A stretch of 22,831 nucleotides of DNA from Paracoccaceae bacterium (lineage in GTDB: Bacteria > Pseudomonadota > Alphaproteobacteria > Rhodobacterales > Rhodobacteraceae): positions 1 through 22,831 of the forward strand of contig PXDM01000303.1 in the NCBI GenBank assembly GCA_003565055.1, written 5' to 3'. Shown here piece by piece: positions 8,531 to 16,145 of this stretch. The notes beneath the pieces are model-generated. The model was not told the origin of the DNA and made no database searches. It saw nothing but the letters and a program-made list of their open reading frames with translations. Positions within the stretch are counted from its first letter, which is position 1; each line of letters opens with the position of its first letter. A program made the translations under genes and the position numbers.

Positions 8531-8559
8531 CGCATATACCCACGCGCGATGCGGGGCAA
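8531..8559 (-). promoter_or_regulatory. Possible sigma-70 promoter for the EamA gene
   Basis: On the minus strand TTGCCC (8559-8554), a 17-base spacer and TATGCG (8536-8531) lie between hisE and the EamA gene, with the predicted start of transcription about 20-25 bases before the ATG. The spacing is ideal but the hexamers are only moderate matches. Confidence 0.35.
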
Positions 8560-8565
8560 GGTGGC

Positions 8566-8876
8566 TCAGCCTTCGCGCGCGGCTTTCTCGGCAACGCCAG
8601 AGGTGCCTTCGCGGCGCGCGAGTTCCGCTTCGATCTCTGCCAGAGTGACCCCGCGCGCGGCACACATGACGAGCAGATGGTAGGTCACATCCGCCGCTTC
8701 CGAGGTCAGCCGGGCGCGGTCGCCCTTGACGGCTTCGATCACAGCCTCGATGGCCTCCTCGCCGAATTTTTCGGCACATTTCTCCGGCCCCTTGGCCAGC
8801 AGCTTCGCGGTCCAACTGGACTCGGGGTCCGCCCCCGCCCGCGCCGCGATGGTCGCGGCAAGGCGTTCGAGCGCAC

Positions 8877-8880
<4 letters not shown>
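8566..8880 (-). CDS. hisE: Phosphoribosyl-ATP diphosphatase
   Basis: HisE hydrolyses phosphoribosyl-ATP to phosphoribosyl-AMP and pyrophosphate, the second step of histidine synthesis. The 104-residue protein is the usual length for a stand-alone, MazG-like HisE. It contains the metal-binding helices expected of the fold: KCAEKFGEEAIEAVIEA with its EExxE-type acidic cluster, and SEAADVTYHLLVM with the second EAAD motif. SSWTAKLLAKGPEK is the typical N-terminal signature. The ATG at 8880 overlaps the hisF stop in an ATGA arrangement, indicating translational coupling with hisF. There is no HisI domain fused to it, and hisI is not in the window. Identification is secure. Confidence 0.96.
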
Positions 8881-9638
<758 letters not shown>

Positions 9639-9717
9639 GGGGTCGTGATAGCGCGGCTGGATTTCGGTGGAAAGGGACAATTTCACGGCATCGGTCATGC
9701 GGATGTGGCGTGGGGCT

Positions 9718-9746
9718 ATCTCAAAGATGCATTTGATATAGATCAA
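9718..9746 (-). promoter_or_regulatory. Possible hisF promoter overlapping the FnrL box
   Basis: On the minus strand TTGATC (9746-9741), a 17-base spacer and TGAGAT (9723-9718) form a moderate sigma-70-like promoter pointing to hisF. The -35 element is the right half of the FnrL box, so occupancy of the box would be expected to interfere with it. This is a reading of the sequence only. Confidence 0.35.
9733..9746. promoter_or_regulatory. FNR/FnrL-type binding site
   Basis: TTGAT-ATAG-ATCAA is a perfect match to the FNR-family consensus TTGAT-N4-ATCAA. It lies in the 163-base divergent region between hisF and the DksA-like gene, 55 bases before the latter's ATG. If it acts as a class II activator site (centre about -41.5), rightward transcription would start near 9781, about 20 bases before the ATG and just before a GGGAGGAGAG ribosome-binding region. 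Whether FnrL or another member of the Crp-Fnr family binds cannot be told from the site. Confidence 0.75.
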
Positions 9747-9801
9747 AGTCAGCAGGTTCTGACCTGGCGCAATCTGGCCTCTCGATGCGGGAGGAGAGAC
9801 C

Positions 9802-10119
9802 ATGCGCGACACGATAGACCCCAATGCCCCTTTCGATACGCGCCTGAGCGATGTGCTGGGACGTTTGCACCAGATGGAGGGCGCGTTTCAGGCGGACACA
9901 TCCTCGGCCAGTGACGCGAAGCTGATCGAGCGCGTGCTGGATCAGGCGCGGATTGCAGTCGAACAGGCTTCTGACCAGCATTTGCGCCAGATTGATGCCG
10001 CTCTGGCGCGGATGGTCGATGGCGAATATGGTTATTGCGCCAGTTGCGGGGCCGCGATTGGTGTGGATCGGTTGGAGCGCCTGCCTGCGACGATACTGTG
10101 CGAGCGTTGCTGCAAGTAA
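9802..10119 (+). CDS. Short DksA/TraR-type C4 zinc-finger protein
   Basis: A 105-residue member of the DksA/TraR family, whose members bind the secondary channel of RNA polymerase and alter promoter selection, in the case of DksA together with ppGpp. The C-terminal zinc finger is complete: Cys79 and Cys82 (YCASC) with Cys100 and Cys103 (LCERC), preceded by the typical ALARMVDGEYG. The N-terminal part (about 13-72) should form the two-helix coiled coil but is much shorter than in full-length DksA (about 150 residues). The acidic tip motif is not a clean DxxDxA; the nearest candidate is ADTSSASDAK. A strong ribosome-binding site (GGGAGGAGAG) precedes the ATG. It is followed 33 bases later by prfC. 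The FnrL box upstream suggests oxygen-dependent expression. It is a stand-alone chromosomal gene, and its target promoters are unknown. Confidence 0.9.
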   Translation: MRDTIDPNAPFDTRLSDVLGRLHQMEGAFQADTSSASDAKLIERVLDQARIAVEQASDQHLRQIDAALARMVDGEYGYCASCGAAIGVDRLERLPATILCERCCK

Positions 10120-10152
10120 GCCTCGCTTGCGCGCATCCCTGCATTTGCCTAT

Positions 10153-11769
10153 ATGCGCGCTATGTTGGACCCTGCCTCAAATCGCCCCGAATTGCCGCCC
10201 GAAATCGCCCGGCGGCGCACATTCGCCATCATCTCGCATCCTGATGCGGGCAAGACGACGCTGACCGAGAAGTTCCTGCTCTTCGGCGGTGCGATCCAGA
10301 TGGCGGGACAAGTCCGTGCCAAGGGCGAGGCGCGGCGCACGCGCTCTGATTTCATGCAGATGGAGAAGGACCGGGGCATCTCGGTCTCGGCCTCGGCCAT
10401 GTCATTCGATTATGGCAGCTATCGGTTCAATCTGGTCGATACGCCCGGCCACTCGGATTTCTCGGAGGACACCTATCGCACGCTGACGGCGGTCGATGCG
10501 GCAATCATGGTGATCGACGGGGCCAAAGGGGTCGAGAGTCAGACCCGCAAATTGTTCGAGGTCTGCCGTTTGCGCGACCTGCCAATCTTGACCTTTTGCA
10601 ACAAAATGGACCGCGAAAGCCGCGAAACCTTCGATATTATTGACGAAATTCAACAAAATCTCGCAATCGACGTGACCCCTGTCAGTTGGCCTATTGGCAT
10701 GGGTGCGGATTTCATCGGCTGCTATGACCTGTTGCGCGACCAGTTGGAATTGATGGACCGCGCCGACCGCAACAAGCGGGGCGAAACGGTGGTCATGAAG
10801 GGTCTGGACGATCCGGCAATGGGCGATCACGTGCCTGCGCATCTGCTCGAGAGGCTGCGCGAAGAGGTGGAGATGGCGCGGGAATTGTTGCCTGCGCTCG
10901 ATCCGAAATCCGTGCTCGAAGGTCATATGACGCCAATCTGGTTCGGCTCGGCGATCAATTCTTTCGGGGTCAAGGAATTGATGGAAGGCATCGCCTCATA
11001 CGCGCCCGAGCCGCAGATTCAGAAAGCAGAGAGCCGACAAGTCGCGCCGGAAGAGAGCAAGGTGAGCGGTTTTGTGTTCAAGGTGCAGGCCAATATGGAC
11101 CCCAAGCACCGCGATCGCGTGGCTTTCGTGCGCCTCGCCGCCGGGCATTTCGAGCGCGGCATGAAACTGACGCATGTGCGGTCAAAAAAGCAGATGACCG
11201 TGGCCAGCCCCGTGCTGTTTCTGGCGGCGGATCGCGAATTGGCCGAAGAGGCTTGGGCCGGCGATATCATCGGGATCCCGAACCATGGACAGTTGCGCAT
11301 CGGGGATGCCTTGACCGAAGGCGAAGGGCTGCGCTTTACCGGCATTCCCTCCTTCGCGCCGGAACTTCTGCAAGCCTGCCGTGCGGGTGACCCGTTGAAA
11401 GCGAAGCATCTGGACAAGGCCCTGATGCAGTTTGCTGAAGAGGGCGCGGCGAAGGTTTTCAAGCCAGTCTTCGGTTCCGGCTTCATCGTGGGGGTCGTCG
11501 GGCAGCTGCAATTCGAGGTGCTCGCCAGCCGGATCGAGCTGGAATACGGGCTCCCTGTGCGTTTTGAACCTACTCAATTCACATCAGCGCGCTGGATCAT
11601 CGGCGCGCGCGCCGCTGTCGAGGCTTTTACTGCGGCCAATAAGCAGCATATGGCCGAGGACAGCGATGGCGATCCTGTTTTCATGACGCGTTTGCAATGG
11701 GACATCGACCGGGTTGCACGTGATTATCCGGATATACGTTTGACCGCGACGAAGGACATGATGGTCTGA
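10153..11769 (+). CDS. prfC: Peptide chain release factor 3
   Basis: RF3 is a ribosome-bound GTPase that recycles RF1/RF2 after termination. The 538-residue protein has a complete GTPase domain: P-loop SHPDAGKTT (28-36), switch II DTPGH (96-100) and NKMD (150-153). The RF3-specific RRTRSDFMQMEKDRGISVS stretch lies between them. Domains II and III follow, including GIPNHGQLRIGDALTEGE and VVGQLQFEVL. Two ATGs are possible, at 10153 and 10162; neither has a Shine-Dalgarno, and the second gives MLDPASNRPELPP. The short distance to the DksA-like gene allows co-transcription. A small hairpin and then a double-hairpin terminator follow the stop. Identification is secure; the first residues are uncertain. 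Confidence 0.97.
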   Translation: MRAMLDPASNRPELPPEIARRRTFAIISHPDAGKTTLTEKFLLFGGAIQMAGQVRAKGEARRTRSDFMQMEKDRGISVSASAMSFDYGSYRFNLVDTPGHSDFSEDTYRTLTAVDAAIMVIDGAKGVESQTRKLFEVCRLRDLPILTFCNKMDRESRETFDIIDEIQQNLAIDVTPVSWPIGMGADFIGCYDLLRDQLELMDRADRNKRGETVVMKGLDDPAMGDHVPAHLLERLREEVEMARELLPALDPKSVLEGHMTPIWFGSAINSFGVKELMEGIASYAPEPQIQKAESRQVAPEESKVSGFVFKVQANMDPKHRDRVAFVRLAAGHFERGMKLTHVRSKKQMTVASPVLFLAADRELAEEAWAGDIIGIPNHGQLRIGDALTEGEGLRFTGIPSFAPELLQACRAGDPLKAKHLDKALMQFAEEGAAKVFKPVFGSGFIVGVVGQLQFEVLASRIELEYGLPVRFEPTQFTSARWIIGARAAVEAFTAANKQHMAEDSDGDPVFMTRLQWDIDRVARDYPDIRLTATKDMMV

Positions 11770-11771
11770 GC

Positions 11772-11789
11772 ACGCATTTTCTGCGTTTT
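11772..11789 (+). terminator. Small hairpin with T-tail after prfC
   Basis: ACGCA (11772-11776) pairs with TGCGT (11782-11786) around TTTTC and is followed by three T residues, three bases after the prfC stop. The stem is only five base pairs, so on its own it would be a weak terminator. Confidence 0.35.
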
Positions 11790-11791
11790 CA

Positions 11792-11862
11792 TCTTTGCAA
11801 AAATATCCTCAGGGGGTGAATTGCGGCCTGGCCGCAAGAGGGGGCGCGAGCGCCCCCTTTAT
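11792..11862 (+). terminator. Double-hairpin terminator element between prfC and lexA
   Basis: An A/T-rich lead with AAAAATATCC and a run of five G (11811-11816 region) is followed by two GC-rich stems. The first is TTGCGGC/GCCGCAA (11821-11837). The second is GGGGGCG/CGCCCCC (11840-11857), with TTTAT directly after it. The second stem with its T-tail is oriented to stop prfC transcription. The opposite strand lacks a good T-tract for lexA. From memory, this lead-plus-hairpins layout recurs in intergenic regions of Rhodobacteraceae, so it may also be a dispersed repeat. Confidence 0.6.
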
Positions 11863-11880
11863 CCGGGCAGTTCTGCGACC

Positions 11881-12573
11881 TCAGTAGCTCCTGATCAACC
11901 CGACAAGTCGGCCTTGCACCTTTACCTGATCATCGCGCAGCAGCCGTGTCTCATAGGCCGGGTTCGCGGCTTCCAGAGCGATCATTCCGTTCTGACGGCG
12001 GAATCGTTTCAAAGTCGCTTCATGCCCATCGACCAAGGCGACGACGACATCCCCGTTTTCTGCAGTATCCTGTTCCCGGATTACAACGATATCGCCGTTA
12101 TTGATCCCCAACTCGATCATGGAGTCGCCTTGTACTTCCAGCGCGTAATGGCCCGCGCGACCGCTGAGCATGGAACTGGGAACCGAGATATCATTAACGA
12201 CTTCGCTGATCGCCTCAATCGGAGTCCCGGCAGCGATTTTTCCCATGATCGGCAGCGACATGGACGCAGCGGCCACGGTCATTGCCGAGCGCGGCAGACC
12301 CGGTTTTTCCTTTGCACCGCCCTCAATCACGCGCGCCTCAAACCCTTGCGGCTGCAATGCTTCAGGCAGTTTCAGCACTTCGATTGCCCGCGCGCGATGT
12401 GGGAGCCTGCGGATAAAACCGCGCTCTTCAAGCGCCGTTATCAGCCGGTGTATCCCCGACTTGGATCGCAGATCGAGTGCATCTTTCATTTCGTCAAAGG
12501 AAGGAGCAACGCCCTCGGCTTCCATGCGCGTATGGATGAGTTTCAGCAGATCAATCTGTTTGCGTGTCAGCAT
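11881..12573 (-). CDS. lexA: LexA SOS repressor
   Basis: LexA represses DNA-damage genes and cleaves itself when RecA is activated. The 230-residue protein starts MLTRKQIDLLKLIHTRMEAE, with a winged helix-turn-helix over about 1-65 (recognition region RSKSGIHRLITALEERGFIRR). The latent serine protease domain follows: cleavage site Ala115-Gly116 (KIAAGTPIE), nucleophile Ser151 (VQGDSMIE) and general base Lys189 (EATLKRF). A GGGAG Shine-Dalgarno lies about eight bases before the ATG. It sits at the end of the trp-moa-moe block but has its own promoter, overlapped by a perfect LexA box, so it should be autorepressed. It is convergent with prfC. Nothing looks damaged. Identification is secure. 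Confidence 0.98.
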   Translation of the reverse strand: MLTRKQIDLLKLIHTRMEAEGVAPSFDEMKDALDLRSKSGIHRLITALEERGFIRRLPHRARAIEVLKLPEALQPQGFEARVIEGGAKEKPGLPRSAMTVAAASMSLPIMGKIAAGTPIEAISEVVNDISVPSSMLSGRAGHYALEVQGDSMIELGINNGDIVVIREQDTAENGDVVVALVDGHEATLKRFRRQNGMIALEAANPAYETRLLRDDQVKVQGRLVGLIRSY

Positions 12574-12616
12574 CTGGTGCTCCCTTGACGAACGATCACT
12601 CCTATACCCCGCGATT

Positions 12617-12631
12617 GTTCTACGTATGTTC
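12617..12631 (-). promoter_or_regulatory. LexA (SOS) box at the lexA promoter
   Basis: GTTC-TACGTAT-GTTC on the plus strand (GAAC-N7-GAAC on the lexA strand) is a perfect alphaproteobacterial LexA site. It covers the -10 hexamer of the lexA promoter, so bound LexA would block its own transcription. Confidence 0.93.
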
Positions 12632-12645
12632 CCGCCGCCTGTCAA
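12617..12645 (-). promoter_or_regulatory. lexA promoter
   Basis: On the minus strand there is a perfect -35 TTGACA (12645-12640), a 17-base spacer and a -10-like TAGAAC (12622-12617). It lies six bases after the moeA stop and gives a leader of roughly 35-40 bases to the lexA ATG. This lets lexA be transcribed independently of the upstream trp-moa genes. Confidence 0.8.
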
Positions 12646-12650
12646 GGAGG

Positions 12651-13823
12651 TCAAAGTGGGATATACTGCATTTGTTCGCCAGCCATGCGCGGTCCGTCAT
12701 GGGCGGGGTGGATCAACAGGGCTTGTGCCTCGGTGAGTGTGCGCAGCAGGGCGCTGTCTTGATCTGGCAGGGGTGTTATGGTCGATTGAGGTCCGAGGGT
12801 TGCGCGCATGTAATGCGTTCTTCGCCCATTGGCCGGAAGATCAACTGTCAATTTTGCAACATTACTGGTGATTGGACGGGCTGGCAGCCCCTGCAGGGCG
12901 CGCAGTGCCGGGAGCATGAAGACATATCCGCAAACAATTGACGAAACAGGATTGCCGGGCAGGCCAAGCAGGACAGATTGACCGAGTCTGCCCGCCATGA
13001 GGGGCTTGCCTGGGCGCATTGCGACCTTGTAGAAACTCCGCATTGCGCCGAGGCTGTCCAGGACTGGTCCGACGAGGTCATGATCGCCGACCGAAGCCCC
13101 GCCGATTGTGATCACAAGATCTGCATCGCGCGCGAGGTCAAGCGCCGCGCGCAGGCTGTCCTCGGTGTCGGATGCGATCGGCAAAATCCGGGCGCGTGCC
13201 CCTTCCTGTTCGGCCAAGGCCTTGAGAGCAAAGACATTCGAGGCGATGATCTGATCGTCGCGTGGGGTGTCGCCGGGCATGACCAACTCATCCCCGGTCG
13301 AGATGATCGCGACATCAGGCCGCTTCACGACAGTCACAGATGCGATATTCATTGCCGCGATCAGGGACAGCTCAGACGGTATCAGGCGACGCGGGGCGGT
13401 CAGCGAAAAATCGGATGTAAAATCATAGCCTTCGGGTCGAATATATCGGCTGGTCTCGATGGTATCGTTGAGTGTAATCACATCGCCGGTGCGGGTCACA
13501 TCCTCCTGAATAAGGACGCGATCTGCGCCTTTTGGGAGGGGCGCGCCGGTGAAAATCCGCAAGGCTTGTCCCGGTGTGATCACGCCCTCGAAGGCATGGC
13601 CTGCCGCGGCCTCACCGACGACGTGAAACTGCTGCTTTGGCGTGACGGGGCCGCAAACGGCGTAGCCGTCCATGCTCGACGCAGCGAAGGGCGGCTGGTT
13701 GCGTGTTGCGCGCAGGGCTTTGCGCAGGACGCGACCATTGGCCTCGGCCAGTGGGATGTCCTCTGTGCCCAAGGGCGTGATCAGCGCGAAGAGCCGCTCC
13801 AGCGCGTCCTCGACAGGGATCAC
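12651..13823 (-). CDS. moeA: Molybdopterin molybdenumtransferase
   Basis: MoeA inserts molybdenum into adenylated molybdopterin, the last common step of molybdenum-cofactor synthesis. The 390-residue protein has the expected features: QPPFAASSMDGYAV near the N-terminus, GHAFEGVITPGQALRIFTGAPLP, the MoaB/Mog-like domain with ISTGDELV and GGASVGDHD, then MRPGKPLMAG and GLPGNPVSS. The start is a GTG at 13823 that overlaps the moaC stop (GTGA), which indicates translational coupling to moaC. Length is normal. Its presence implies that molybdoenzymes are made by this organism, but none is encoded in the window. The stop is six bases before the lexA -35 element. Identification is secure. Confidence 0.97.
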   Translation of the reverse strand: MIPVEDALERLFALITPLGTEDIPLAEANGRVLRKALRATRNQPPFAASSMDGYAVCGPVTPKQQFHVVGEAAAGHAFEGVITPGQALRIFTGAPLPKGADRVLIQEDVTRTGDVITLNDTIETSRYIRPEGYDFTSDFSLTAPRRLIPSELSLIAAMNIASVTVVKRPDVAIISTGDELVMPGDTPRDDQIIASNVFALKALAEQEGARARILPIASDTEDSLRAALDLARDADLVITIGGASVGDHDLVGPVLDSLGAMRSFYKVAMRPGKPLMAGRLGQSVLLGLPGNPVSSIVCGYVFMLPALRALQGLPARPITSNVAKLTVDLPANGRRTHYMRATLGPQSTITPLPDQDSALLRTLTEAQALLIHPAHDGPRMAGEQMQYIPL

Positions 13824-14299
13824 GCTTGAGCCTCGTAACGCCCTGATTTACCGCCATCTTTTAGCACAATCCGCGTGGCTGTGATCGTCATGGATTTCTC
13901 GGCGGCCTTGAGCATGTCATAGACCGTCAGCGCGGCGACCGAGGCGGCGGTAAGCGCTTCCATCTCTACGCCGGTCTGACCAGTCGTGCGCACTTCGGCG
14001 CGGATGCGCACACCGGGCAGGGCCGCGTCCGGGGTCAGGTCGAGTGTGACCTTGGTGATGGGCAGCGGGTGGCAGAGCGGTATCAGGTCGGCGCAACGCT
14101 TCGCGCCCATGATGCCTGCAAGCCGCGCGACGCCCAGAACGTCGCCCTTTTTCGCGCGCCCCTCAGTGATGAGCGCGAGGGTTTCGGGGCGCATCTGCAC
14201 AGCGCTTTCGGCAATGGCGACACGCGCGGTATGGGACTTTTGCGACACGTCGACCATGTGGGCGTGGCCTTCAGCGTCGAAATGTGTCAGTTTTTCCAC
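13820..14299 (-). CDS. moaC: Cyclic pyranopterin monophosphate synthase
   Basis: MoaC converts 3',8-cyclo-7,8-dihydro-GTP, the MoaA product, to cyclic pyranopterin monophosphate. The 159-residue protein carries all the catalytic residues at the positions known from E. coli: Lys51 (RAKKGDV), His77 (PLCHPLP), Asp128 and Lys131 (VYDMLK). GVEMEALTAASVAALT is the family signature. The start is a GTG at 14299 with GAGG six bases upstream. An ATG at 14302 is out of frame and stops after four codons. The GTG begins one base after the trpC stop, and the gene's own stop overlaps moeA. moaA is not in the window. Identification is secure. Confidence 0.97.
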   Translation of the reverse strand: MEKLTHFDAEGHAHMVDVSQKSHTARVAIAESAVQMRPETLALITEGRAKKGDVLGVARLAGIMGAKRCADLIPLCHPLPITKVTLDLTPDAALPGVRIRAEVRTTGQTGVEMEALTAASVAALTVYDMLKAAEKSMTITATRIVLKDGGKSGRYEAQA

Positions 14300-14300
14300 A

Positions 14301-15107
14301 TTACACCTCGGCAGGGACGGGATTTGCCATTAGCGCCCGCGTGGCCGCTGCGACATCGGGCTGGCGCATCAGGCTTTCGCCAATCAGGAAGCTGCGCGCG
14401 CCATATCCGGCGAGATCCGCAAGATCAGCGGGGGTGTGCAGCCCGCTCTCGGCGATCAGGCGTTTGCCTTCGGGCACCAGTTCCGACAGCCGCCGCGTGG
14501 TGTCCAGTGTGACCTCGAATGTCTTGAGGTTGCGGTTGTTCACCCCCAGAAGCGGCGATTTCAGGGCCAGCGCGCGGGTCAGTTCGTCTTCGTCATGAAC
14601 CTCGACCAGCACATCCATGCCCCAGGCGAAGGCCGCGTCCTCAAGCTCCTGCGCCTGCGCGTCAGAAACCGAGGCCATGATGATCAGGATGCAATCGGCA
14701 TGCAGCGCGCGGGCCTCAGCCACTTGATAGGCATCATACATGAAATCTTTACGAAGTGCGGGCAGGCTGGTCGCAGCGCGGGCTTGGGTCAGGAAGGCAT
14801 CCGCGCCTTGAAAGCTCGGGCTGTCGGTCAGCACGCTCAGGCAGGTCGCGCCCCCGGCCTGATAGGCGGCGGCCAGTGCGGGCGGGTCGAAATCGGCGCG
14901 GATCAGACCCTTTGACGGGCTGGCCTTCTTGATCTCGGCGATCAGGCCGTAGCCTGTGGTCTCCGCACGGGCGAGCGCGTCGGCGAAGCCGCGGGGGGCG
15001 GGCGCTTGACGGGCGGCCTCCACGATCTCGGACAGGGGGCGCGCGGCCTTGCGGGCTGCGATCTCTTCGAGCTTATAGGCTTTGATCTTGTCGAGGATGG
15101 TGGCCAT
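14301..15107 (-). CDS. trpC: Indole-3-glycerol phosphate synthase
   Basis: TrpC closes the indole ring of CdRP with loss of CO2 and water, the fourth step of tryptophan synthesis from chorismate. The 268-residue TIM-barrel protein is of normal length for the single-function enzyme, with no TrpF fused to it. Active-site signatures are present in order: LIAEIKKASPSKG, LRKDFMYD, VLVEVHDE, GVNNRNLKTFEV, LIAESGL and FLIGESLM. A GGAGGG Shine-Dalgarno lies four bases before the ATG. The gap from trpD is 15 bases, and moaC starts one base after the stop. trpF, trpB and trpA are elsewhere. Identification is secure. Confidence 0.97.
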   Translation of the reverse strand: MATILDKIKAYKLEEIAARKAARPLSEIVEAARQAPAPRGFADALARAETTGYGLIAEIKKASPSKGLIRADFDPPALAAAYQAGGATCLSVLTDSPSFQGADAFLTQARAATSLPALRKDFMYDAYQVAEARALHADCILIIMASVSDAQAQELEDAAFAWGMDVLVEVHDEDELTRALALKSPLLGVNNRNLKTFEVTLDTTRRLSELVPEGKRLIAESGLHTPADLADLAGYGARSFLIGESLMRQPDVAAATRALMANPVPAEV

Positions 15108-15122
15108 ATTGCCCTCCGGTCG

Positions 15123-16145
15123 TCAGGGTTGCACAGGGCTGATGCGGGCCAGCGCCTCGACGGTCTGGCGCGCGGCCCCGGAGGCGATGCTGTCGCGCGC
15201 AAGCGCCACGCCATCGGTGAGCGACGCAGCCTTGCCCGCGATGACAAGCGCGGCGGCCGCGTTGAGCAGCACCGCGTCGCGATAGGCGGGACGGCCTTCG
15301 TCCGACAGAACCGCGCGCAACTCCGTGGCGTTGGTGGCCGGATCGCCGCCGAGCAGGTCCTCGAACGGGTGCAGGGGCAGGCCTGCATCTTCGGGGTGCA
15401 GGGTGAAGCGGCGCAAGTTGCCATCTTCCAGCGCGACAATCTTGCTTTCAGCCGCGACGGATAATTCATCCGTGCCGTCGCCGCCATGCACCAGCCAGGC
15501 GCGGGTCGTGCCAAGCGCTTGCAGGGTTTCGGCCATCGGCTCCAGCAGATCGGGCGAAAACGCGCCGGTGAGCTGGAATTTCACGCCTGCCGGATTGGTC
15601 AGCGGGCCGAGGATGTTGAAGATCGTGCGCGTGCCAAGCTCCATGCGGACCGGGCCGACATGGCGCATCGCTGGGTGGTGCATGGGGGCCATCATGAAGC
15701 CGATACCGGCCCGCGCCAGCGCGCGTTCGACGATCTCGGCCCCGGCCATGACCTCGATCCCCAGCGCGCCAAGCGCATCGGCTGCGCCCGATTTTGACGA
15801 CAGATTGCGGTTGCCGTGTTTGGCGACCGGCACGCCCGCGCCCGCCACAACGAACGCCGTCGCGGTCGAGATGTTGAGTGTGCCCTTGCCGTCGCCGCCC
15901 GTCCCGACGATATCCATCGCACCCTCGGGCGCGCGGACCTTGACGCAGCGCGCGCGCATCACTGCCGCCGCCGCCGCGTATTCATCGACGGTTTCGCCGC
16001 GCGTGCGCAGCGCCATGAGGAAACCGCCGGTCTGCGCGGGCGTGGCCTGCCCCTCAAAGAGCAGGTTGAAGGCGTCCTCGGCCTCTGCGCGGGTGAGGGG
16101 GCGGGTGGCCGCGATGCTGATCAGCGGTTTGAGATCGTTCATCAT
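15123..16145 (-). CDS. trpD: Anthranilate phosphoribosyltransferase
   Basis: TrpD joins anthranilate to PRPP. The 340-residue protein has the diphosphate-binding loop DIVGTGGDGKGTLNIST, the KHGNRNLSSKSGAADAL segment that follows it, and the anthranilate-site region FNILGPLTNPAG. Later, HGGDGTDELS with its acidic metal ligands is intact. The gene starts with two consecutive ATG codons; the first, at 16145, overlaps the trpG stop (ATGA) and suggests translational coupling. Length is typical and there is no fusion to TrpG, unlike in enterobacteria. Identification is secure. Confidence 0.97.
   Translation of the reverse strand: MMNDLKPLISIAATRPLTRAEAEDAFNLLFEGQATPAQTGGFLMALRTRGETVDEYAAAAAVMRARCVKVRAPEGAMDIVGTGGDGKGTLNISTATAFVVAGAGVPVAKHGNRNLSSKSGAADALGALGIEVMAGAEIVERALARAGIGFMMAPMHHPAMRHVGPVRMELGTRTIFNILGPLTNPAGVKFQLTGAFSPDLLEPMAETLQALGTTRAWLVHGGDGTDELSVAAESKIVALEDGNLRRFTLHPEDAGLPLHPFEDLLGGDPATNATELRAVLSDEGRPAYRDAVLLNAAAALVIAGKAASLTDGVALARDSIASGAARQTVEALARISPVQP

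Noticed and set aside
11794..11801. An exact TTTGCAAA octamer downstream of prfC, considered as another PccR site.
   Set aside because: There is no second octamer at four-base spacing, it lies at a gene 3' end, and it belongs to the lead of the double-hairpin element.
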